Origin: JBBIQV01 sp964555285
Lineage (GTDB): Bacteria > Nitrospirota > Nitrospiria > Nitrospirales > Nitrospiraceae
Reading direction: 5' to 3'
DNA: 64,000 nt
Assembly (NCBI GenBank): GCA_964555285.1
Contig: CAZKRM010000008.1
Coordinates: forward strand, 1 to 64,000
A model generated the notes under the pieces. The model saw only the letters and a program-made list of their open reading frames with translations. It did not search any database and was not told the origin of the DNA. The position numbers and the translations under genes are program-made. Below, piece after piece: positions 1-8,265 of the stretch (position 1 is its first letter; every line of letters starts with the position of its first letter).

Positions 1-149
1 CATCCAGCAATCATGCCAGATTTCTTGACCATCAGAATAGCCCTGCCCCCGTCGAAGAAAGCCCGCTGCTCACGCTGATTTTACCCACTTGCTTTGGAGA
101 AGACCCTCTTTTTCTTCACTTTCTCCCTCCCCTTGGCCGGTGTATTCCA

Positions 150-246
150 GGCAGGCGGTTGGGCTGTCCCTGAACTGCGCGCGTCGACCGAGCACAGCTT
201 CACCGTGCGGGGTGCGCGAGCATAAGGGATAGCCCAACTGCCTGCC
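150..246 (-). repeat. Structured 3'-UTR element, copy 1 (after tenA)
   Basis: Long inverted repeat starting 10 bases after the tenA stop, in the same direction as tenA. Arms 150-171 and 225-246 pair over 22 positions except two. Read on the minus strand, the 53-nt centre contains TGCTCGC near its left end and GCGCGCA near its right end, which pair with one mismatch. Inside is a hairpin GCACGG/CTGTGC. The centre aligns with those at 15846-15896 and 25265-25315. The two arm mismatches are A-C on the minus strand but G-T on the plus strand, so the functional strand is not settled. Function unknown; a terminator or mRNA-stability role is inferred from position. Confidence 0.75.
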
Positions 247-256
247 CCCTCCTAAC

Positions 257-925
257 TCACACCGGCCACTCTTCTTCGTTCCACGCCATCTCCCAAAACA
301 TCCACTCGTACCGCGAGCTGATCACGAACGCCTCTTCCATCCTCCGCCGCTCCGCCTCGCTGGCTTCCTTAGCCCATGCATCCACCTTCTTTCGCATCCA
401 CTGCTGCACCTCTGCAAATTCCGGCGAGGCATAGAGCAGCAGCCAGTCGCGATAGGGATGGCTCTTCTGCGGCGGGCCGTTTTTCAAGAGGTGCTGCCCG
501 ACGACGCAGTAGATCCAGGCGCAGGGCAGCGCGACCACGGTGATCTCCGCTGCCGAACCCGATTGGGCGACCGCCAGCATGTGTCTGGAGTAAGCGTAGT
601 TGGTCGGGGCCATCGGCACGGCAGTCATCTGCTTCGCGGTCATCTTCCACCGTTTCCCATAACTCTCGTGCAAGCTCCGTTCGACCGTGATGGTTTCTTC
701 CGCCAGCTTGGCAAAACGCAGCGCGGAGTCGGAGTCCGGCGCCTTCTGCGCGCCGGCGGCGAAGACGCGCGAGAGATCGCCGAGAAACCGCGCGTCCTGC
801 AGGATGTAGTATTTGAATTTCCGTTCGGGCAGAGTCCCCTTGCCGAGCGCGAGGACGAACGGGTGGGTGAGCTGAGCCTTCCAGATCAGTTGAGCGAGCT
901 TGCGGAGGTGATCAGAAAACGACAT
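257..925 (-). CDS. tenA: TenA/PqqC-family protein (thiaminase II-like)
   Basis: TenA proteins hydrolyse aminopyrimidine compounds in thiamine salvage. The 222-aa protein is all-helical in pattern and full length for the family. The segment LPCAWIYCVVG near residue 140 has the cysteine expected of the TenA catalytic site, and the C-terminal YEWMFWEMAW supplies the conserved glutamate. I chose the ATG giving MSFSDHLRKL, which fits family N termini; a GTG six codons upstream is possible. No TPP riboswitch or other thiamine gene is seen nearby, so the substrate is inferred from family only. A structured hairpin element follows the stop codon directly. Confidence 0.8.
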   Translation of the reverse strand: MSFSDHLRKLAQLIWKAQLTHPFVLALGKGTLPERKFKYYILQDARFLGDLSRVFAAGAQKAPDSDSALRFAKLAEETITVERSLHESYGKRWKMTAKQMTAVPMAPTNYAYSRHMLAVAQSGSAAEITVVALPCAWIYCVVGQHLLKNGPPQKSHPYRDWLLLYASPEFAEVQQWMRKKVDAWAKEASEAERRRMEEAFVISSRYEWMFWEMAWNEEEWPV

Positions 926-1016
926 TCCAGTACTTCTCTTCACACTCGGTATGGGGCTCGCGCTGGTTTTTCGATTCCCCGGGCGTAGGAATCGGTTGAT
1001 CCCGCTCCAATGCCGT

Positions 1017-1682
1017 TCAGCTGGCGGTCACCAGTGTGCGGGCAAACTGGAAGGCGGCTTCCATATCGGGAAGCTGCGCCAGCTCCGGCGTCACTTGAAG
1101 GTAGCGGACGGTGTTGTGCTTGTCCACGACCATGACGGCGCGGGCCAGGAAGTGTTTGTCTTTCACAAATAGTCCATGGGCCTTTCCGAATTCGGCGCCA
1201 CGATAGTCGGAGAGAAACGTCACGTTGTCGATCTTTGCCTCTTCGGCGAATCGTTTCTGTGCGAACGGGGTATCCACGCTGACGGTGATCAATTCCACCA
1301 TCTTGTCGAGGCCTTTGCTCTTCTCGCTCAGGACGTGGGTCTGTTGCTCACAGACTTTGGTGTCGAGCGAAGGCACAACGCTGATGATGCGGACCTTGCC
1401 CTTGCCTTTGGTGTCGTTGATGTTCAACAGCGAGAGGTCGAACTGTGCGAGTTTCACATCACGCACGGTCTCTCCGACCTTGATGCCCGTGCCGGCCAAC
1501 GCAAGCGGGGTGCCTTTGGACAGGACGTTGTTGCCTTCGCCGGCCGTGGCCGTGCCCGTCGCCACCGGCAGATTCTTATACATGAACCCGGACTCCGCCG
1601 ACTGTCCCATGCCGGCGCAGCCCGCTGCAACGCAGACGATGAATACGAAGATCGGTGAGGTGACGCGCATCGTTGTTTTCAT
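1017..1682 (-). CDS. tpx: Thiol peroxidase (Tpx-like), lipoprotein, 1-Cys form
   Basis: A peroxiredoxin of the Tpx/Prx5 group that reduces hydroperoxides. The body matches Tpx: the peroxidatic cysteine sits in PSLDTKVCEQQTH and the later TPFAQKRF and YRGAEFGKAHG segments are typical. Two features are odd. The N terminus carries a hydrophobic signal ending AAGC (Cys22), a lipoprotein-type signal, so the enzyme is probably anchored in the periplasm, whereas classical Tpx is cytosolic. The position of the usual resolving cysteine (RFC in E. coli Tpx) is alanine here (RFAEEA), so it should act as a 1-Cys enzyme or use an external thiol. A good ribosome site (GGGAGG) precedes the ATG. Confidence 0.85.
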   Translation of the reverse strand: MKTTMRVTSPIFVFIVCVAAGCAGMGQSAESGFMYKNLPVATGTATAGEGNNVLSKGTPLALAGTGIKVGETVRDVKLAQFDLSLLNINDTKGKGKVRIISVVPSLDTKVCEQQTHVLSEKSKGLDKMVELITVSVDTPFAQKRFAEEAKIDNVTFLSDYRGAEFGKAHGLFVKDKHFLARAVMVVDKHNTVRYLQVTPELAQLPDMEAAFQFARTLVTAS

Positions 1683-1755
1683 GGAGATCCTCCCGGTAAA
1701 CCGGCCGCAGCTGTGCCGTGCTCGTGAACGAGAGAGGGGTAGGGCTGCGACCCCG

Positions 1756-2751
1756 TCAATATTGGAGAAACTTCAGTATGTAAGGATTCACGACGTCTGG
1801 ACGCTCCCACTGCGGGAGATGCCCTGCCTTTGGAATCAGTTCCAACGTGGAACCGGCGATCGCTCGCTGTAGGTCTCGTCCAACTTGTGCTGGGAACACC
1901 CGATCTTCTTCACCCCAGAGGATCAGTGTCCGCTGACGAATCAGGCCGAGCTGCTTCGCATAGCCCTCTTCCCACAAGGGGAGCGTGCGGCCCACCGCGA
2001 GGATCGGCGGGATGAGGCCCGGCCGTCGACGATTGCGATTCGACCGTTCCAGCACCGCCGGCGTGAGCAGGCTATGGTCGAACACGATCTCTTTGAGCAC
2101 CGTCTCCATCATGGCTTTGCCGCACAACCAGCTCCCGATCGAGACGAGCCAGGCCGGTATGTGTGTGCCGATCGCTCGGCGGATCAACGGACTCGCCAAT
2201 CGCTCCATAATCCGGTCGGGCAATCCACCGATCAACACGAGTCGTTCGACCTGTTCCGGGTGGGAGAGGGCCATCCCGATTGCTAAACCGGCTCCCATCG
2301 AATTCCCGATGAGTGTCGCCCGCGGAATGCCGAGTGCGTCCATGAATCCGCGGAACGAGGAAAGAAGCTGATCGGGGAGGTACTCGATGTCCGGCTTGTC
2401 GGACAGTCCTGACCCAAGCAGATCGAGCGTGATGACACGGTGACCGGTCGCCAGTGCCGTCTGCTGATATTCCCACTGCCACATCGATCCCCCAAAGCCG
2501 TGAATCAAGATGACCGGCGGGCCTTGGCCGATATCCAGGTAGGCGATCCGATGGCCATCGACTGGGATGGTGCGGATGGGCAGTCGTTCGATCGAATCGA
2601 ACCAGGGAGGCATGTCCGGTGAGGACGTACAGCCGCTGACCATGATGGAGAGGACCACAACCCAGAGTCGGGTGTCGAGGCGCGGCCGTCGGTGTGGGAC
2701 GAGAAGCTGGAGACTATGACCCAGCCGACTCCAGTTGTACCAGGGTCTCAT
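1756..2751 (-). CDS. Alpha/beta hydrolase, predicted lipoprotein
   Basis: A 331-aa alpha/beta-hydrolase fold enzyme. The oxyanion-hole motif HGFGGS, nucleophile elbow GNSMG, the acid in WGEEDRVFP and the final histidine in KAGHLPQWE make a complete Ser-Asp-His triad. A hydrophobic stretch ending VSGC near residue 41 suggests lipoprotein processing after an unusually long N-terminal extension. The start overlaps the 3' end of pycB by 38 bases, pointing to translational coupling. Substrate unknown; epoxide hydrolase-, haloperoxidase- and carboxylesterase-like proteins share this pattern. Confidence 0.85.
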   Translation of the reverse strand: MRPWYNWSRLGHSLQLLVPHRRPRLDTRLWVVVLSIMVSGCTSSPDMPPWFDSIERLPIRTIPVDGHRIAYLDIGQGPPVILIHGFGGSMWQWEYQQTALATGHRVITLDLLGSGLSDKPDIEYLPDQLLSSFRGFMDALGIPRATLIGNSMGAGLAIGMALSHPEQVERLVLIGGLPDRIMERLASPLIRRAIGTHIPAWLVSIGSWLCGKAMMETVLKEIVFDHSLLTPAVLERSNRNRRRPGLIPPILAVGRTLPLWEEGYAKQLGLIRQRTLILWGEEDRVFPAQVGRDLQRAIAGSTLELIPKAGHLPQWERPDVVNPYILKFLQY

Positions 2752-4690
2752 CGGTCTTCACGTTCTCGCCTTCCGCGACCAGGATGGTCGCCACCCGTCC
2801 GTTGATCGGCGCCGGAACCCGGCTCTCCATTTTCATCGCTTCGATGATGAGCAGCGGATCGCCGGATTTGACGTGATCGCCTTGTGCCACGAGGACCTTC
2901 ACCACGCGGCCAGGCATGGGCGGGGCCACGTCGCCTAGCTTGGTCGGCCTTGGCCGTTTGGGTTTGGCGCCAGGACTGGACTCGGGCGCTTCCGGTACGC
3001 CGGCGAGCACTTCCTGAATCGGTTCGAGGGTGACTTCTTCCAGCTTGTCGTTGACGCGGATGTAGTACGGCTTCCGCCCATCGGTCTTGCGGCCTGAACC
3101 GGACAGTTTGACGCGGTAGGTTTCGCCGTGGACGGTGACGTTGAACTCCGCCGGCGCGAGATGGAGTTCGTGGGCGACAGCCGGCCCCTTGGCCGCGGCG
3201 GGCTCAAGAGGCTCGGGGGTCAGGTCGCCACGTTCGCGCGCTTCGAAAAAATCGCGCGCGATGGCGGGAAAGAGGGCGAACGACAACTGGTCTTCGATCG
3301 TCGCCGCCGACGCCGGCAGGTCTTTCCTCAGCGCCTCCAGCTCCGGCTCGAGCCGGTCGGCCGGTCTGGTGCGGATCGGCTCGTCATTGCCGATGGCCCG
3401 GGCCATGATCTCCTGATCGACCGCCCCCGGTGCACGGCCGTACAGGCCGAGGAAGTAGTTTTTCGTTTCGGTCGTGATGACCTTATAGCGCTCGCCGGTA
3501 AGGACATTGAGCGTCGCTTGCGTGCCGACGATCTGGCTCGTGGGCGTGACCAGCGGCGGGTAGCCCATCTCCTTCCGGACCCGCGGCACTTCGTCCAGCA
3601 CCTCTTTCATCCGCTCGATCGCGTTCTGCTCGCTGAGCTGGGCGGCGAGGTTGGACAGCATACCGCCGGGAATCTGCGAAGTGAGAATCTCCGCATCCAC
3701 ACCGGTGAAGTCGCTTTCGAACTGTCGGTACTTCCGGCGGACGGTTTGAAAATGGTCGGTGATGGGCAGAAAGCTTTTCATATCCAATCCCGTGTCGTAG
3801 GGAGTATTTCGAAGAGCGGCGACGAGTGTCTCCGTGGGAGGGTGGGATGTGCCGCCGGCCAACGGTGAGATCGCCGTATCCAACATATCGAGCCCGCCGA
3901 GAATTGCCATGAGCGATGCCATCGAGGCCATCCCCGAGGTGTAGTGGGTGTGCAGGTGAATGGGCACCCGTACCGCGGCCTTGAGGCGGCGAACGAGGGC
4001 ATAGGCTTCCAATGGGGCCAGGAGGCCGGCCATGTCCTTGATGCAGAGTGTGTCCGTCCCCATGTCTTCGAGCTGCTTCGCGAGTTCCACGAAGCGATCC
4101 AAGCTGTGGACCGGGCTCACGGTATAGCTGATCGCCGCTTCCACGTGCTTGCCGCAGGTCTTGACCTGCCGCACGGCGCGGTCGAGATTGCGGACGTCAT
4201 TCAGGGCGTCGAAGATGCGGAAGACATCGATGCCGTTCTCGGCCGACCGTTCGACGAACGTGTTGAGGACATCGTCGGCATAGTGCCGGTAGCCGACCAG
4301 GTTCTGCCCGCGCAGCAGCATCTGGAGTTTGGTGTTCGGCATGGCTGCGCGCAGGGCGCGCAGCCGCTCCCAGGGATCTTCCTTCAAGAACCGCAGACAG
4401 GTATCGAAGGTGGCCCCGCCCCAGACCTCCAAGGACCAGTAGCCGACCGCGTCGAGTTTTTGCGCGATGGGCAGCATGTCTTCGGTTCGCATGCGGGTGG
4501 CGAGCAGGGACTGGTGCCCGTCGCGGAGCGCGACGTCGGTGATGAGAACCTTCTTCCCCGGGGCCGGCTCCAGCTGCAACTCCGGCTTGCTCGGACGGGC
4601 AACTCGCTTCAGGGATGGAGCCGGAGCGACCTTCGTCGTTCGTGCATTCTTTCTTGCCTGGGATGTGCTTTTTCGTGCCGCCATGTTCAC
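2714..4690 (-). CDS. pycB: Pyruvate carboxylase subunit B (carboxyltransferase plus biotin carrier)
   Basis: The 658-aa subunit transfers carboxyl from biotin to pyruvate, making oxaloacetate; oxaloacetate decarboxylase alpha subunits look similar. After a Lys/Ala/Pro-rich leader, the carboxyltransferase TIM barrel begins at DVALRDGHQS and includes GGATFDTCLRF and the metal-site HLHTHYTSG. The conserved carboxylase domain follows. The C-terminal 70 residues are a biotinyl domain with EAMKMES, the biotinylated lysine being about residue 620. The biotin carboxylase subunit lies 91 bases upstream on the same strand, and no membrane decarboxylase subunits are nearby, so pyruvate carboxylase is preferred over a sodium-pumping decarboxylase. 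The start codon has no strong alternative. Confidence 0.92.
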   Translation of the reverse strand: MNMAARKSTSQARKNARTTKVAPAPSLKRVARPSKPELQLEPAPGKKVLITDVALRDGHQSLLATRMRTEDMLPIAQKLDAVGYWSLEVWGGATFDTCLRFLKEDPWERLRALRAAMPNTKLQMLLRGQNLVGYRHYADDVLNTFVERSAENGIDVFRIFDALNDVRNLDRAVRQVKTCGKHVEAAISYTVSPVHSLDRFVELAKQLEDMGTDTLCIKDMAGLLAPLEAYALVRRLKAAVRVPIHLHTHYTSGMASMASLMAILGGLDMLDTAISPLAGGTSHPPTETLVAALRNTPYDTGLDMKSFLPITDHFQTVRRKYRQFESDFTGVDAEILTSQIPGGMLSNLAAQLSEQNAIERMKEVLDEVPRVRKEMGYPPLVTPTSQIVGTQATLNVLTGERYKVITTETKNYFLGLYGRAPGAVDQEIMARAIGNDEPIRTRPADRLEPELEALRKDLPASAATIEDQLSFALFPAIARDFFEARERGDLTPEPLEPAAAKGPAVAHELHLAPAEFNVTVHGETYRVKLSGSGRKTDGRKPYYIRVNDKLEEVTLEPIQEVLAGVPEAPESSPGAKPKRPRPTKLGDVAPPMPGRVVKVLVAQGDHVKSGDPLLIIEAMKMESRVPAPINGRVATILVAEGENVKTDETLVQLESAGS

Positions 4691-4757
4691 CTTCTATTCA
4701 CACAATTCTGAATTCTGAATGTTGAATTCCTCATTCAGAATTCATCATTCAAAATTC
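4691..4757. repeat. AT-rich iterated-word inverted repeat between pycA and pycB
   Basis: The gap between the two carboxylase genes is made of repeated short words (TTCTGAATTC, ATTCAGAATTC, ATTCAAAATTC) arranged so that the two halves partly pair. It is far more AT-rich than the flanking genes. Similar iterated-word blocks occur at 11995-12085, 23744-23838 and 59400-59475. No protein is encoded. Confidence 0.6.
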
Positions 4758-4783
4758 AGCGTTCCGGCTATGGCCGGAACGCT
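4758..4783 (-). terminator. Perfect 11-bp hairpin overlapping the pycA stop
   Basis: Arms 4758-4768 and 4773-4783 (AGCGTTCCGGC and its complement) close a 4-nt loop. The hairpin overlaps the TAG of pycA and is followed, in the pycA direction, by AT-rich sequence including GAATTTTGAATG. It could attenuate or process the transcript between pycA and pycB. The lack of a clean U-run makes full termination uncertain. Confidence 0.5.
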
Positions 4784-6200
4784 AGAGGCCTTCATAGGCG
4801 ACGATGGCCGCCGAGATCGCGAGGACCAAATCCTCCGGCTGCTCGAACTCGTCGTAGTTGAACAACTCCGGATGGGTCTCCAAATAGGAGGTATCGAATC
4901 GTCCGGCAAGAAAATCCGGCTCCTGCATGATGGTTTTCATGAAGGGGATGGTGGTCTTGACGCCGCGGAGGACGTACTCTTCGAGTGAGCGGCGCATGCG
5001 GCTGACCGTTTCCTCCCACGTCCGGCCTCGCACGGTGAGCTTGGCCAGCAACGCGTCGTAATAGGGCGGGATCGAATAGTCCTTATACACGGCGCCGTCG
5101 ATACGGACGCCGATGCCGCCGGGGGAGAGGTAGGCGGTGACTGTGCCGGTGCAGGGGCGGAAGTTGTTGCGGGGATCTTCTGCGTTGATCCGGCACTGGA
5201 TCGCATGGCCTTGCAACGTGACGTCGTCTTGTTGAATCTCGAGGGGTTTGCCGGCCGCGATCGAGATCTGATTGCGGACGATGTCGATGGCGGTGATCTG
5301 TTCCGTAACCGTATGTTCAACCTGGATGCGCGGGTTCATTTCGATGAAGTAGTAACGCCCTTCCGAGTCGAGCAGAAACTCGACGGTGCCGGCGTTATCG
5401 TAATCCACCGCGCGGGCGATGGCCACCGCGGCCTCTCCCATTTCAGCGCGCAGCTTCGGCGTGAGAATCAGCGACGGGGCGATTTCGATCAGCTTTTGGT
5501 GTCGGCGCTGAATCGAGCAGTCCCGCTCACCCAGATGGACCATGTTGCCGTGCTTGTCGCCCAGGATTTGGAATTCGATGTGGTGGGGGCGCTCGATATA
5601 CTTTTCCAGGAAGACACTGCCGTCGCCGAAGGCTGCCAGCGCCTCGCGGGAGGCGACGTCCATGTTGTCCCGAAGTTCGGCGTCGGAACGCACGACACGG
5701 AGCCCCCGGCCGCCGCCACCCGCGTTGGCCTTGATCATGACGGGGTAGCCGGAGGTGTTGGCGAAAGCGAGTGCCTCCTCGACCGTGGACACGCCGCCCT
5801 CGGTTCCTGGAACAATCGGCACCCCGATTTGCTTCGCGATGTCGCGCGCTTTGACTTTGCTGCCCATCAAGTGGATGGCCTGCGGAGACGGGCCGATAAA
5901 CGCGATGCTCGACGCCTCGCAGAGATGGGCAAACTGCGCGTTCTCGGAGAGAAATCCGTAGCCGGGGTGGATGGCGTCGGCGCCGATCCGTTTCGTCAAG
6001 TCTACGATCTGCTGCATGTCCAGAAAGCCTTTGACCGGCCCCGGCCCCACCAGATAGGCCTCGTCGGCTTTCTTGACGTAGATGCCGGTCGAGTCGGCTT
6101 CTGAATAGATTGCTGCGGTCGCGATGTTCAATTCGCGACAGGCGCGAATGATTCGCATGGCGATCTCGCCGCGATTGGCGACCAGGATCTTCTTGAACAT
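4782..6200 (-). CDS. pycA: Pyruvate carboxylase subunit A (biotin carboxylase)
   Basis: The 472-aa ATP-grasp enzyme carboxylates the biotin carried by PycB using bicarbonate and ATP. It starts MFKKILVANRGEIAMRII, the hallmark N terminus, with ATP-binding glycine loop GGGGRGLRVV near residue 165, and catalytic segments HIEFQILGD, ERDCSIQRRHQKL and EMNPRIQVEHTVTE. Length fits stand-alone biotin carboxylases (AccC/PycA). Its position beside pycB supports a pyruvate carboxylase role. A hairpin (CCCTTC/GAAGGG, about 6244-6260) lies in the 5' leader. Confidence 0.92.
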   Translation of the reverse strand: MFKKILVANRGEIAMRIIRACRELNIATAAIYSEADSTGIYVKKADEAYLVGPGPVKGFLDMQQIVDLTKRIGADAIHPGYGFLSENAQFAHLCEASSIAFIGPSPQAIHLMGSKVKARDIAKQIGVPIVPGTEGGVSTVEEALAFANTSGYPVMIKANAGGGGRGLRVVRSDAELRDNMDVASREALAAFGDGSVFLEKYIERPHHIEFQILGDKHGNMVHLGERDCSIQRRHQKLIEIAPSLILTPKLRAEMGEAAVAIARAVDYDNAGTVEFLLDSEGRYYFIEMNPRIQVEHTVTEQITAIDIVRNQISIAAGKPLEIQQDDVTLQGHAIQCRINAEDPRNNFRPCTGTVTAYLSPGGIGVRIDGAVYKDYSIPPYYDALLAKLTVRGRTWEETVSRMRRSLEEYVLRGVKTTIPFMKTIMQEPDFLAGRFDTSYLETHPELFNYDEFEQPEDLVLAISAAIVAYEGL

Positions 6201-6394
6201 ACCGGCTCCGCCTCTGGCTTGCCTCGCGAGTGGACAGATCTCAACCCTTCTTGAGGAAGGGAAAAGAGCGCGTAAGCTAGCATAGGATCAGGAGTCTTGT
6301 CGAGACAGGACTGTGGGATACGAGGGGTGGAGGATCGGGAGTTACACGGGGAGGGGACTCTCCCTCCCCCCGTGCTGGTCTTGGGAGTCTGGAG

Positions 6395-6458
6395 CTACTT
6401 CTTGATCAACACCGGCTTCGACTGGGCGCTGCCGCCACCGGCGACGATGATCATGAAA
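6395..6458 (-). pseudogene. 3'-end remnant of an IPT-domain gene paralogous to 9717-10172
   Basis: About 50 bases from 6404 match the last codons of the IPT-domain gene at 9717-10172 with few changes. Read on the minus strand they still encode AGGGSAQSKPVLIKK and a stop. Upstream the similarity ends abruptly at a palindromic repeat (6469-6526). A GC-rich hairpin resembling a terminator follows the remnant at about 6340-6373. This is the surviving tail of a lost second copy. Confidence 0.7.
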
Positions 6459-6468
6459 ACTGGGGCAG

Positions 6469-6526
6469 TTCTTGAGCTTGCACTTTCCTCCCAACGACTG
6501 GCACCCGCTGAGTGCAAGGTCAAGAA
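6469..6526. repeat. Palindromic copy of a dispersed repeat
   Basis: Arms 6469-6484 (TTCTTGAGCTTGCACT) and 6511-6526 are complementary with one mismatch. The same TTGAGTTTGCACTCAGCG word opens the two 51-bp repeats at 7848-7898 and 8695-8745. The sequence directly before it (AAAACTGGGG) also matches the left flank of the 8695 copy. It sits exactly where the IPT remnant breaks off, so it may mark a past insertion. Confidence 0.55.
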
Positions 6527-6593
6527 CCCGTCATCTGCCATCACGTCCCTTCGTCTTGACGGTATCAAGCACTTGCGCAATACTTACTCCCCC

Positions 6594-7274
6594 ATGCGCG
6601 CCCTATTCGTCATGACCCTTCTGGCTGTACTCGTCCTCCCGACAGGGGCTTCCGCTCAAGTTCAGACGATTACGGCCACGCACACCTACATTCTGGGCGA
6701 CCATGACAGCAAAGACGACGCCCGCCAGCGGTGCTTGCTGGAAGCCAAACGCAAGGTGCTGGAGCAAGCGGGGGTCTATATCGAAAGCGCGTCAGAAGTG
6801 AAGGGTTTTGACCTCACGGAGGATAAGATCACCTCCTTTGCCGCAGCCGTCATGCACGTCACAGACGCCAAAGAAGAGGTCGGCTTCCAGCAGGGGCACA
6901 TGTCGCTCACGCTGACAATCACGGCACAAGTTGATCTCACAGAGGTGCGCAAACTACTGGCTGCGCGCCAGGTCGATGAGGGTGTGCGGGACGATGTGGC
7001 TGCGCAGAAAGAGCGCCTGAAACGCCTTGAAGCGCAGTTTGAAGCGATGCAGAAACAGCAGCAGGGCGGGCAAGCCCCTGGACGTACACCTGCTCCCCCA
7101 CCGAGCGACCTGCCAGCGGCAGATGTGCAAAGGCTGCATAGTTGGCAGCCCATGACGACGCGATGGCACAGTTCCACCTCGGGCTGCTGTATGACAGGGG
7201 ACAGGGTGTGCCGCAGGATTTCGTGCGGGCGTATCTGTGGTACAGCCTCGCAGTGGCACATTTACCAGATCTAG
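6594..7274 (+). CDS. Secreted FlgT/LPP20-like protein with coiled coil; C terminus frameshifted
   Basis: The ATG at 6594 begins MRALFVMTLLAVLVLPTGA, a clear signal peptide; a longer upstream reading frame only crosses the repeat and remnant. The mature part (ARQRCLLEAKRKVLEQAGVY and following) resembles the N-terminal domain of FlgT or LPP20-type proteins. A coiled coil (QKERLKRLEAQFEAMQK) and a Pro-rich linker follow. After about 7138 the frame turns to low-quality sequence, while a Sel1-type tail continues in the next frame at 7142-7375. I think a frameshift separates the C-terminal domain. Function unknown. Confidence 0.6.
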   Translation: MRALFVMTLLAVLVLPTGASAQVQTITATHTYILGDHDSKDDARQRCLLEAKRKVLEQAGVYIESASEVKGFDLTEDKITSFAAAVMHVTDAKEEVGFQQGHMSLTLTITAQVDLTEVRKLLAARQVDEGVRDDVAAQKERLKRLEAQFEAMQKQQQGGQAPGRTPAPPPSDLPAADVQRLHSWQPMTTRWHSSTSGCCMTGDRVCRRISCGRICGTASQWHIYQI

Positions 7275-7375
7275 ATCTTCGAGATAGCGTCGCACGCCGC
7301 ATGACTCCCGCACAGATTGCGGAAGCCCAGCGGCTGGCGAGTCGATGTCAGGCACAGCAGTTCAAGGGCTGCTGA
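7142..7375 (+). pseudogene. Sel1-repeat tail, out of frame with the preceding gene
   Basis: Residues DDAMAQFHLGLLYDRGQG and VPQDFVRAYLWYSLA form one Sel1-like repeat (a TPR-related helical pair), ending QQFKGC and a stop. In this frame the codons before it read AKAA then TAG, so translation cannot enter from upstream without both a frameshift and readthrough. The TTG at 7142 is the only start available. Probably the broken C-terminal domain of the 6594 gene, not a separate gene. Confidence 0.6.
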
Positions 7376-7983
7376 GTCGTGAGCAGCATGGAGGTCTTGC
7401 GGTCACCCAGGCCTGACAGGCATGAGTATTGACTTATTTGCCTCTACCAGACTAACGTCCGGCTTCTCCTCGAAAAAGAGCAATAGTTTTCTGATGATTT
7501 CTGGATCACGCTTCACCTGATTGTCCCTCCCTAAAGTCAGAAAACATGCCTGGCCACCTTTTATCGAGAACTACCCAGAAGCTATTGCGACACCGCCGCG
7601 CGCCGCCGAACGAATCCTAACATTTTAGGCACGCTCCCGGCCCTCTTTCCTAACAAGCTTGTCACTTATCACAGCTAAGCTCAAATGGAATGTAGTCAGA
7701 GCAGCTAGAGAATCTGCCCATGGAAATCCTTCTTTGACTGGATCTGTGCGAAATGCGACTGGGCCTTTAGTCGGCCAAAACGGAACATGGATACCGCGCC
7801 ACAAAACATATTTCCAGTCTGGCCACGGCCAACATGCAACTACAAGTTCTTGAGTTTGCACTCAGCGAACGCCTGCCGCTGGCGCGGGGTGAGCGGCCTT
7901 TCTTGAGCAGAAATGGGTCGGACATGCGTACAGACGTGTATCGCTGCCAGAGTCGATCGTGATGATGACAGCCGAAAGAATGG
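7376..7983. other. Gene-poor stretch with one doubtful ORF
   Basis: About 600 bases with no recognisable gene. A minus-strand frame at 7625-7861, open further upstream through the 51-bp repeat, reads PLTPRQRQAFAECKLKTQE and then a Trp-rich segment. It lacks a ribosome site and resembles nothing I know. The stretch appears to be decayed accessory DNA. Confidence 0.5.
7848..7898. repeat. 51-bp dispersed repeat, copy B
   Basis: Matches 8695-8745 at 49 of 51 positions in the same orientation, 847 bases apart. On the minus strand both copies encode PLTPRQRQAFAECKLK. The two differences are C/T changes. Shares its first 17 or so bases with the palindrome at 6469-6526. Confidence 0.8.
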
Positions 7984-8265
7984 TTAGCGCGCGGCGCGAT
8001 CCAGGACGGCACAGACAATATATAGACCCGTCTCCTCAAAGATCTCGGCAGATCGTGCGGCGAGGGCGAGGTCAAGTCGGTCTACGTCGGCATCGGACAA
8101 GTCGGTAGGCGGAACGACTTCGACATGGCCATCTTCATCTTCATACTGGAGTGGACTGACGTCAACCACGGCGCCAGGGCACAGTTCCTTCGCATACAAG
8201 GCCAAATCCGTCAATTTGCTATCGACGGCAGCGCGCCGCGCAGATGTATCATAATGAGGAATCAT
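7984..8265 (-). CDS. Small acidic partner of the HEPN protein
   Basis: A 93-aa acidic protein (SPLQYEDEDGHVEVVPP, LSDADVDRLDLALA) whose start overlaps the HEPN gene stop by 17 bases, so the two are translationally linked. HEPN toxins are usually paired with MNT nucleotidyltransferase antitoxins, but the GSxxxG and DxD signature of those is not visible here. An antitoxin or accessory role is therefore only inferred from the operon. No homologous family recognised. Confidence 0.6.
   Translation of the reverse strand: MIPHYDTSARRAAVDSKLTDLALYAKELCPGAVVDVSPLQYEDEDGHVEVVPPTDLSDADVDRLDLALAARSAEIFEETGLYIVCAVLDRAAR

Noticed and set aside
926..1016. TPP riboswitch upstream of tenA
   Set aside because: The short leader lacks the conserved thi-box segments.
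3128..6104. Several long plus-strand ORFs across pycB and pycA
   Set aside because: They are high-GC shadow frames opposite well-supported carboxylase genes, without domains or ribosome sites.
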